Positions 1 through 5,010 of a stretch of DNA of 5,754 nt are shown piece after piece (the first letter of the stretch is position 1; the number at the start of each line of letters is the position of its first letter). Below the pieces are notes generated by a model, which saw nothing but the letters and a program-made list of their open reading frames with translations, made no database searches and had not been told where the DNA came from. The DNA is taken from positions 1 to 5,754 of the forward strand of contig CACZRK010000390.1 of assembly GCA_902783515.1 (NCBI GenBank). The letters run 5' to 3'. Position numbers and translations under genes: made by a program. The DNA comes from an uncultured Coriobacteriaceae bacterium. GTDB taxonomy: Bacteria; Actinomycetota; Coriobacteriia; Coriobacteriales; UMGS124.

Positions 1-846
1 GTACGTGAGGCGCTGGATGCCGGAGGCGAACTGGAACCGCGCGATGTCCAGGCCGCCGGTGATGAGCGGGAAGCCCGGGATGACGAAGAGCATCGCGCCG
101 ATGTAGCCCGCCTGGTGAATCCAGGCGCTCGGGTCAACGGCGCCGAGCGCGCGCAGGGCGAGCAGGTAGATGAGGCAGGCGACCGCGACCGCGACCATCG
201 CCGCGGCGAAGTGGTTCACGTGCCGCCCGCCGAGCTTGCGCCTCGTGAAGTTGCCGACGCCGGCGCCGACGGCCGCGCACGCCATCTCCACGGGGCCGCC
301 GCCGAGCAGGAAGACGAAGGCGCCGCACGCGCAACCGGCGGCCAGGCCGTGCTGCCAGGGGCGGTACTGCTGCCCGGCCTTCTCGACGTCGTCCAGCATC
401 TCGTGCGCCTGCGCGACGGTGAGCCCGTCCGCGTAGCGCTCAAGGTCAACCAGGAACTGCTCCATGAGCTGCATGCGCTGGGTGTTCACGCCCGTCGTGC
501 GCAGCGACACCACCTCGGTGTAGGCGGCGTGGCCGTCGGTGATGGTGACGTCGATGTCCACGAGGTCCACGTCGGCGCGGCACGACACGCCGAGGGTGCC
601 GCCGACGCGCGCCATCATCTCGCGCACACGGTAGGCGCCGGTGCCGCTGGAGAGCATGAGCAGGCCGGCGCGCACGACGATCGACGACTTCGCGCGCACG
701 CTCGCCGCGCGGACGGGGGCGCTCAGGTCCTCGTCGGTGTCGCGCCAGTCATGCCTCAGCGGGTCGGGCACGTGCCGGACGCCCCGCGAGCGGCCGACGA
801 CGACGCCTCGTGGCGAGCCTGACGAACCTGACGTGCCTGACACCAT
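1..846 (-). CDS. ThrE-family (DUF1212) threonine/serine exporter, C-terminus beyond window
   Basis: This frame stays open from an ATG at 846 to the window edge, giving 282 visible residues with no stop. Residues 1-45 form a Ser/Gly/Arg-rich hydrophilic tail. Residues 57-84 contain a leader helix with GTGAYRVREMM, matching the 'SGaxtyRve..m' element of the ThrE/DUF1212 family. A soluble alpha/beta part follows to about 160. Hydrophobic segments then lie near 166-182, 185-200, 212-234 and 245-265, the last with the typical PGFPLITGGLDI motif. The family includes Corynebacterium glutamicum ThrE (threonine/serine efflux) and the E. coli YjjP half of the YjjP/YjjB succinate exporter, so the substrate is uncertain. 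Whether a second ThrE_2/YjjB-like domain is fused on or encoded next door lies outside the window. The start is supported by GAGGTGG four bases upstream of the ATG; the nearby ATG at 860 is out of frame. The gene has its own promoter candidate and lies behind the cstA terminator. Confidence 0.88.
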   Translation of the reverse strand, partial: MVSGTSGSSGSPRGVVVGRSRGVRHVPDPLRHDWRDTDEDLSAPVRAASVRAKSSIVVRAGLLMLSSGTGAYRVREMMARVGGTLGVSCRADVDLVDIDVTITDGHAAYTEVVSLRTTGVNTQRMQLMEQFLVDLERYADGLTVAQAHEMLDDVEKAGQQYRPWQHGLAAGCACGAFVFLLGGGPVEMACAAVGAGVGNFTRRKLGGRHVNHFAAAMVAVAVACLIYLLALRALGAVDPSAWIHQAGYIGAMLFVIPGFPLITGGLDIARFQFASGIQRLTY

Positions 847-876
847 GTACCACCTCGCATGACGTGCGCCTACCGG

Positions 877-890
877 GGCCGCTTGCGGCC
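877..890. repeat. Short palindrome in the thrE-family gene leader
   Basis: GGCCGC-TT-GCGGCC is a perfect 6-base inverted repeat around two bases. It lies between the candidate -10 element and the start codon of the exporter gene, so it would sit in the 5' untranslated RNA. It could be a small leader hairpin or an operator half-site pair, or a chance palindrome in GC-rich DNA. No function is shown. Confidence 0.3.
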
Positions 891-899
891 TGAGGATCC

Positions 900-905
900 A
901 TTGTA
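900..905 (-). promoter_or_regulatory. Candidate -10 element for the ThrE-family gene
   Basis: On the minus strand this reads TACAAT, five of six bases of the sigma70-type TATAAT. It stands out in a very GC-rich gap and is placed so that transcription would begin near 893, leaving a leader of about 47 nucleotides. It lies downstream of the cstA terminator, as expected for an independent transcription unit. No good -35 hexamer is present at 16-19 bases upstream (the sequence there is GCC-rich), so an activator or an alternative sigma contact may be needed. Confidence 0.5.
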
Positions 906-944
906 CGCGCGGGGCGCCGCGCGGCGGCAGGCACGGGCGCCTTG

Positions 945-985
945 GCACACAAAAGGCCGACGCCCGCGAGGTGCGGGCGCCGGCC
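945..985 (-). terminator. Intrinsic terminator after cstA
   Basis: On the minus strand, GGCCG (985-981) and GCCCGC-rich arms form a 13-position stem: CGGCC 981-985 pairs with GGCCG 955-959, and GCGGGCG 973-979 pairs with CGCCCGC 961-967, with a single A/C mismatch between them. The loop is five bases (968-972). The stem is followed on that strand by TTTTGTG (954-948). A strong stem plus a U-run about 70 bases past the cstA stop is the textbook layout. It separates cstA from the ThrE-family gene. Confidence 0.85.
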
Positions 986-1055
986 GAGAGGCTGGATCAT
1001 ATCCGGCGCGGGGCGTCCGGTGCAAGACGCGGCAGACGCGCCCCCTGCGCCGCCC

Positions 1056-2813
1056 CTACGCGGCGGGCGTGGCCTTCTTCTGCCCGAAGATGGTCCGCGC
1101 GCCCTTGATCGCGAGCACGATGGCCAGGACCACGAGCAGCACGCCGATGACGAGCTGCAGCACGTTGCCGAGCGTGACGGTGCCGGCGGCGATCGCGGTG
1201 ACCTTGCCGACGATCGTGATGACCAGCGAGGTCAGCGTGACGAGCAGCATGAACACCATCGGGAAGTAGAACATCTTGTTGTTCCTGCCGGCGTTGCCGA
1301 GCCACGCGCACACCGCGAGCAGGCCGAGGGCGGCGAGCAGCTGGTTCGCGGCGCCGAACAGCGGCCAGACCAGCTGGTAGCCCGTCATGCCCAGCACCAC
1401 GCCGATGACGACCGTGATGATGGTCGCGACCCAGGGGTTCGTGATGGCCTTGCGCACGCCGGTGTTCTGGTCGGGCGTCTGGCCCTTGGGCGTGAAGAGC
1501 TCCTGGAACATGTAGCGCGCCAGGCGCGTCGCCGTGTCAAGCGAGGTGAGGCAGAAGACCGACACGGCCAGGATGAGCAGCGAGTACACGGTGGTCTCGG
1601 CACCCTGGAACGCGGGCAGCACGGCGAACATCTTGGATAGGCCGCTGGCGAAGACGGCGGTCGGCGAGGCGATGCTGCCGTCCATGTAGGAGCCCCAGAC
1701 GAAGCCGACGGCGCACAGGGACAGCACGGCGACGAGGCACTCGATGAGCATGCCGCCGTAGGCGATCGGCTGCGCGCTCTTCTCGTTGTCAAGCTGCTTG
1801 GAGGTAGTGCCGGAGGCGACCAGGCTGTGGAAGCCCGAGATCGCGCCGCAGGCGATGGTGACGAAGAGCACCGGGAACATGAAGCCGCTGACGGCGACCT
1901 TGGAGTTGTTCACGACGCCGTCCACGACCATGCCCTTGCTCACGGAGAAGCCGGTGAAGGCCGGGATGCTCAGGTGACCGGCGTCGCCGGCGACGGTGGC
2001 GATGATGACGGCGGCCAGCGCCAGGACGATCATGCCGTAGAGCAGGTAGCTGCTCAGGTAGTCGCGCGGCTGGAGCAGGATCCACACGGGCGCGACGGAG
2101 GCGATAAGAATGTAGAGGCCGATGATGATCATCCACGCGTCATAGCTCAGCATGATCGGGACGTGCTCGCCCAGCCAGCTGCCGAGCGCGACGATGACCA
2201 CGATGATGGCGATGGCGGACAGGACGTTGACCGCCGTCGGGATCGAGCGGCCGCGCGTGAACAGGCCGTAGATCACGGCGACGACGATGAACAGCAGGGA
2301 GATCCACGCCGTCTGCTGGTTCGCGACGCTCGGGGCGGCCGCGGTGGAGACGAACGTGTTGGCCACGATCGAGGCGAACGCGGCGACGACGAGCAGCAGC
2401 GTCAGGTACGAGAAGATGCAGAAGAGCTTCTTCGCCGTGTCGTCGATGTTCGCGCCGACGACCGCGGAGAGGGTCTGGCCCTTGTGGCGGATCGAGGCGA
2501 ACAACGCGCCGAAGTCATGCATGGCGCCGAAGAAGATGCCGCCGATCAGAACCCAGAGCACGACGGGGACCCAGCCGAAGATGGCCGCCTGGATCGGGCC
2601 GTTGATGGGGCCGGCGCCGGCGATCGACGAGAAGTGGTGGCCGAGCAGCACGTACGGCTTGGCCGGGACGTAGTCGACGCCGTCCGAGATCTCCACGGCC
2701 GGGGTCTTGCGGTTGGGGTCGACGCCCCACTGCCTGGCGAGCCAGCCGCCATAGAACACGTAGCCACACACCAGCGCGGCGATGGCTATGATGACGATCA
2801 ACAACGCGTTCAC
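1056..2813 (-). CDS. cstA: CstA-family carbon starvation / pyruvate or peptide transporter
   Basis: This 585-residue polytopic membrane protein is hydrophobic nearly throughout, with well over ten membrane segments. Family landmarks in order are GHHFSSIAGAGPINGP (58-73), FFGAMHDFGALFASIRHKG (94-112), ILLQPRDYLSSYLLYG (245-260), CGAISGFHSLVASGTTSKQ (322-340), TSLDTATRLARYMFQEL (423-439) and WPLFGAANQLLAALGLL (483-499). The first two match the CstA glycine-rich signature and the last ones the CstA C-terminal 5-TM region. E. coli CstA and BtsT are roughly 700 residues, so this is the short form, with no large extra loop or tail. Known members import pyruvate, probably by proton symport, or are linked to peptide uptake during carbon starvation. 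Translation starts at GTG (2813-2811), with GGGAGG seven bases upstream. The gene follows the unknown-function gene after 78 bases and ends at a strong terminator. Confidence 0.95.
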   Translation of the reverse strand: MNALLIVIIAIAALVCGYVFYGGWLARQWGVDPNRKTPAVEISDGVDYVPAKPYVLLGHHFSSIAGAGPINGPIQAAIFGWVPVVLWVLIGGIFFGAMHDFGALFASIRHKGQTLSAVVGANIDDTAKKLFCIFSYLTLLLVVAAFASIVANTFVSTAAAPSVANQQTAWISLLFIVVAVIYGLFTRGRSIPTAVNVLSAIAIIVVIVALGSWLGEHVPIMLSYDAWMIIIGLYILIASVAPVWILLQPRDYLSSYLLYGMIVLALAAVIIATVAGDAGHLSIPAFTGFSVSKGMVVDGVVNNSKVAVSGFMFPVLFVTIACGAISGFHSLVASGTTSKQLDNEKSAQPIAYGGMLIECLVAVLSLCAVGFVWGSYMDGSIASPTAVFASGLSKMFAVLPAFQGAETTVYSLLILAVSVFCLTSLDTATRLARYMFQELFTPKGQTPDQNTGVRKAITNPWVATIITVVIGVVLGMTGYQLVWPLFGAANQLLAALGLLAVCAWLGNAGRNNKMFYFPMVFMLLVTLTSLVITIVGKVTAIAAGTVTLGNVLQLVIGVLLVVLAIVLAIKGARTIFGQKKATPAA

Positions 2814-2819
2814 GATCCA

Positions 2820-2828
2820 ACCTCCCTG
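2820..2828 (-). promoter_or_regulatory. Strong ribosome-binding site deciding the GTG start of cstA
   Basis: The minus strand reads ACAGGGAGGTT just before GATC-GTG. The GGGAGG core matches the 16S rRNA tail and stands seven bases from the GTG at 2813. No in-frame ATG is better placed, so the GTG start is preferred. Confidence 0.8.
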
Positions 2829-2850
2829 TGGTCACAACCGTCCTTGCGAA

Positions 2851-2871
2851 CGCGGGCGTCCGTCGCCCGCG
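2851..2871 (-). other. Hairpin in the gap between the unknown gene and cstA
   Basis: CGCGGGCG (2851-2858) and CGCCCGCG (2864-2871) form a perfect 8-pair stem with a five-base loop. It lies in the 78-base gap, upstream of the cstA ribosome-binding site. There is no U-run after it on the minus strand, so it is not a standard intrinsic terminator. It may act as an mRNA-stabilising or attenuating stem between the two cistrons. No -10-like element is visible in this gap, which fits cstA being transcribed from further upstream. Confidence 0.45.
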
Positions 2872-2891
2872 CCTCAAACGTCACGTGCGCA

Positions 2892-3488
2892 TCATGTCGC
2901 CACGCCCGTCCCTTGCCCGTCGCCCCGCGGCGTCGCGACGTTGGCGCGCAGCATCGGGCGCAGCACCTTGCCGGCGGCGTTGGTCAGCACCTCCCTGCCG
3001 GCGGGCGCCCCGAGGTCGACGACCGCGACTCGCAGGTCGCACCATCCCTTCCAGCCGAGCGCGAAGTTCTTGCGAAACCGCACGCGCCGGGCCTGCCGGC
3101 GCGCAGCCTCGTCCACGTGGTCGGCGACGAGCACGAGCGAGACGTTGGAGGACATGTGGTTCGGCTCGTCGGGGTCCACCATCGCCAGGCCGTGCCGCTT
3201 CACGAACGCGACGTCGCGCGCGAGCGTGGCCTCGTCCAGCGACGCGACCGACTCAAAGAAGACGTACTCGTGGCTGGCGATCTCCCACAGCTTGGCGCGC
3301 CGCGAGAGCACGTAGCGCTCCCCCTGCTCGCTGTAGACGGCGAAGCCCGGGAACGTCCGGCCGGCGACCTCGTAGTCGCGACTCACGTCGAACCACGCCT
3401 CGTGCGCGCGCAGCAGCCGCTCAAGGACGAGCTCGCGGCGCGGCGCGTCAGACGCCTCGGGCACGTCCTCGCTCGTCATGTCGCTCAT
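2892..3488 (-). CDS. Uncharacterised small soluble protein upstream of cstA
   Basis: The protein is 198 residues, with no signal peptide and no membrane segment, so it is probably cytosolic. Residues 1-17 are a short acidic, variable tail. Residues 18-185 look like a compact alpha/beta domain: an amphipathic helix (18-32), then FDVSRDYEVAGRTFPGFAVY (33-52), GERYVLSRRAKLW (56-68), HEYVFFE (73-79), a helical part ending HGLAMVDPDEPNHMSSNVSLVLV (99-121), and a basic RRVRFRKNFALGWKGWCDLRV stretch (134-154). I recall a similar order (ERYVL, HMSS, a K/R-rich 'F.lG.KGW.D.R' block) in a Firmicutes/Actinobacteria family of unknown function, possibly the one numbered DUF8052. That is from memory and unchecked. 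The ATG at 3488 is chosen because GGGGAGG stands five bases upstream. An in-frame ATG at 3506 lacks such a site, and one at 3479 is too far from it. The position just ahead of cstA suggests co-transcription, not a known function. Confidence 0.8.
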   Translation of the reverse strand: MSDMTSEDVPEASDAPRRELVLERLLRAHEAWFDVSRDYEVAGRTFPGFAVYSEQGERYVLSRRAKLWEIASHEYVFFESVASLDEATLARDVAFVKRHGLAMVDPDEPNHMSSNVSLVLVADHVDEAARRQARRVRFRKNFALGWKGWCDLRVAVVDLGAPAGREVLTNAAGKVLRPMLRANVATPRGDGQGTGVAT

Positions 3489-3576
3489 CGCCGCCTCCCC
3501 TCGCATCGCCTCGTCGCGCCGTCGCACGCCCCGCCGGCCGCGGCGTCTCGCCGCCGGCCCGAACGGGTGGACGCAT

Positions 3577-3605
3577 CGTATAACCCACCCGCCGCACCTC
3601 CCGAA
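3577..3605 (-). promoter_or_regulatory. Candidate promoter for the unknown gene and cstA
   Basis: The minus strand has TATACG (3582-3577) as a -10-like element within GGTTATACGATG. A poor -35-like TTCGGG (3605-3600) is separated by about 17 bases. Transcription would start near 3570, giving a leader of roughly 80 nucleotides ahead of the ATG at 3488. The -35 part overlaps one of the repeated CCCGAACG elements, as an operator would. The hexamers match the consensus only partly, so this is a weak prediction. Confidence 0.35.
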
Positions 3606-3751
3606 CGAATCGCCCGAACGGCAGTGTTTCGGGGTGGTGCGCCATTCGTTCATAGAAGTTAAGGAAGTGTTTCGCGCGATCATTACGGATGGGTTTCGCG
3701 ACGGATTCGACGCGGTAACACGCCCCGCACCGGCCGCAGGCGCGCCGTGAG

Positions 3752-3771
3752 CGGCGGGCATCCGCCCGTCG
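3752..3771 (-). terminator. Possible weak terminator after the eamA-type gene
   Basis: Just beyond the stop of the transporter gene, CGGGC and GCCCG arms (3755-3759 and 3764-3768) surround a four-base loop. Two further outer pairs follow beyond one mismatch on the minus strand. No U-run follows, so this is at best a non-canonical terminator or an mRNA 3' end stem. Read-through from the azl operon into the downstream genes cannot be excluded. Confidence 0.25.
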
Positions 3772-3790
3772 GCGGCACGCGCGGCGCGCG

Positions 3791-4675
3791 CTACGCCGCG
3801 ACGTACACCATCGCGATCACGAGCGCGAACCCCAGGAGGTCGGTCGGCGCGAAGGCGGTGCCCAGCCACGCGATGGAGGCGATCGTCGCGACGAGCGGCT
3901 CGGAGGTTCCGAGCAGGATCGCCTTCATGGAGCCGACGTCGCGCACGCCCTGCAGGTAGAGCGCGTAGGCGCCGAAGGTGCCCAGCACGACGACCGCGAC
4001 GAGCAGCGCGACGCCCGCCCCGTCGAGCGCCGGCGCGCACGCCCACGGGCGCACCCACGCCGACAGGCACGCGCCCGCGACCCCCATGGTCAGGCCGTTC
4101 ACGACGAAGTTGCCCCAGCGCGCCATAAGGCGGGCGGGCACGATGGAGAGCAGCGCGTTGCAGACGGCGCAGGCCAGGCCCCACGCGAGCCCCTCGGGCG
4201 GCATCGCGAGCTGGCGGACGTCGCCGCCGGTGGCGAGCACGAACGTGCCGGCGAGCGCGAGCACGACGCCGACGCGCTCGCGCATGCGGGGGCGACGGCG
4301 GGCGCGCACGCAGCTGTAGCCCAGCACGACGATCGTGCCGAGGCTCTGCAGCACGGTCGCCGTGGCCGAGTTCGTCCACGCGATGGCCTCCAGGTAGCTC
4401 ACCTGCATGAGCAGCACCGCGGTCAGCGCGACGACGACGGCGGCCAGCAGGTCGCGCGGGCTGCGCAAGACACCGACGAGCTGCTCGCGGGCGGTCGCGA
4501 CCGAGGCGAGCAGGAACAGCGCGCACGCCCCGAGCTGCCGCACGCACGACAGCCACAGCGGGTCCATCCCGTAGGTGGCCATGAGGTACTTGGACGCCGT
4601 CCCCGACAGGCCCCACAGCGCGCCGCCCGCCAGCGTGAGCAGCGTGCCGCGCACGCCTCGGCTCATCGCGGGCAT
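3791..4675 (-). CDS. EamA-family (DMT superfamily) metabolite transporter
   Basis: The 294-residue protein has about ten hydrophobic segments, the usual size and layout of two tandem EamA repeats. The first repeat opens with LLTLAGGALWGLSGTASKYL (12-31), including the WG(L/I)sgt motif typical of the family. It continues to about 150, with LEAIAWTNSATATVLQSL (95-112) as the characteristic end of an EamA unit. The second repeat runs from about 162 to 294, with ALYLQGVRDVGSMKAILLGT (238-257) and EPLVATIASIAWLG (259-272) as its equivalent. A basic loop RARRRPRMRER (124-134) links the halves. The protein ends directly after the last helix. DMT proteins move amino acids, sugars or other small molecules, so the substrate is not predictable here. 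The ATG at 4675 shares a base with the azlD stop (TGATG), and an in-frame ATG at 4666 is an alternative. There is no strong Shine-Dalgarno, which fits translational coupling. The neighbours suggest amino-acid export, but that is inference. Confidence 0.9.
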   Translation of the reverse strand: MPAMSRGVRGTLLTLAGGALWGLSGTASKYLMATYGMDPLWLSCVRQLGACALFLLASVATAREQLVGVLRSPRDLLAAVVVALTAVLLMQVSYLEAIAWTNSATATVLQSLGTIVVLGYSCVRARRRPRMRERVGVVLALAGTFVLATGGDVRQLAMPPEGLAWGLACAVCNALLSIVPARLMARWGNFVVNGLTMGVAGACLSAWVRPWACAPALDGAGVALLVAVVVLGTFGAYALYLQGVRDVGSMKAILLGTSEPLVATIASIAWLGTAFAPTDLLGFALVIAMVYVAA

Positions 4676-5010
4676 CACAGCGCGCCAGGCAGCCACTGCA
4701 GCACGCCGAGGCACGCCACGCCCCCGACGATGCACCAGGCCATGGACTTGGTCTTGACAGCGATGACGGCCACCGCGGCGGCGGCGAGCAGCGGGGCGGC
4801 CCACGCCCACGGGTCGCCCGCCATGCGGTCGGGCGAGAACATGTCGTTGGCGACCAGCGCCGCGAACGCCGCAGGAGGGATGAGCCCGAGCGCGCGCACG
4901 ACGACGGGCGGCAGCTCGCGACCCCTGAGCAGCACGAGCGGCAGCACGCGGCACGCGAGCATCGTGATCGAGCAGCCCACGAGGATCACCAGGTAGTCAT
5001 GGACGCCCAT
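4675..5010 (-). CDS. azlD: AzlD-family small subunit of a branched-chain amino-acid exporter
   Basis: This 111-residue protein of about four membrane segments has the usual size for AzlD. It has CSITMLACRVLPLVLLRGR (13-31), matching the family 'T...R..Pl.ll' element, and LGLIPPAAFAALVAND (41-56), matching the 'ipPAafaaLv' element. Two hydrophobic segments follow, at 69-85 and 91-107. AzlD acts in the membrane together with AzlC, and the pair exports branched-chain amino acids in characterised systems (AzlCD in Bacillus subtilis, BrnFE in Corynebacterium glutamicum). Here azlD follows azlC directly with a TGATG overlap and has a strong GGGGAGG ribosome-binding site within the end of azlC. Its own stop overlaps the start of the EamA-type gene in the same way. 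Confidence 0.93.
   Translation of the reverse strand: MGVHDYLVILVGCSITMLACRVLPLVLLRGRELPPVVVRALGLIPPAAFAALVANDMFSPDRMAGDPWAWAAPLLAAAAVAVIAVKTKSMAWCIVGGVACLGVLQWLPGAL

Larger units (their letters stand above)
3489..3790. other. Gene-free region of 300 bases with repeated short motifs
   Basis: This gap separates the eamA stop from the unknown-function gene. No credible coding sequence is seen on either strand. The part from about 3600 to 3720 is clearly more AT-rich than its surroundings. It contains three direct copies of CCCGAACG (3558-3565, 3600-3607, 3613-3620), an inverted pair GAACGAAT/ATTCGTTC (3603-3610 and 3644-3651), and two copies of AGTGTTTCG (3623-3631 and 3666-3674) 43 bases apart. 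A GTTTCG recurs at 3693-3698. The region is the natural place for the promoter and regulatory sites of the downstream gene pair. Confidence 0.6.

Noticed and set aside
115..822. Plus-strand open frame of 235 codons
   Set aside because: It lies entirely opposite the ThrE-family gene, which has clear family motifs. The composition is typical of an antisense shadow.
942..1640. Plus-strand open frame of 232 codons
   Set aside because: Its Asp/His/Gln/Arg-rich composition is the mirror of hydrophobic cstA codons, and it begins inside the cstA terminator. No plausible ribosome-binding site is seen.
2824..2838. TGTGGTCACA-like sequence resembling a CRP/GlxR-type site before cstA
   Set aside because: The half-sites are only two bases apart instead of six, and the sequence overlaps the ribosome-binding site region. 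It does not fit the TGTGA-N6-TCACA layout.
1827..3662. A 611-codon open frame on the plus strand
   Set aside because: It runs antisense through cstA and the unknown-function gene. It consists of Asp/Arg/Gly/His-rich low-complexity sequence, has no domain, and reflects the lack of stop codons opposite GC-ending codons.
3478..3750. Plus-strand open frame of 90 codons in the gap
   Set aside because: It overlaps the start of the unknown-function gene, has no ribosome-binding site and shows no recognisable protein character.
2892..4616. One long minus-strand open frame of 574 codons joining the unknown gene with sequence across the EamA gene
   Set aside because: Only the last 198 codons look like a protein. 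The upstream part is the EamA gene read in another frame and then non-coding gap, and a strong ribosome-binding site marks the start at 3488.
3791..4954. Longer version of the EamA gene starting at 4954
   Set aside because: The extension is azlD read out of frame and is Arg/Ala-rich. The start at 4675, overlapping the azlD stop, gives the normal family length.
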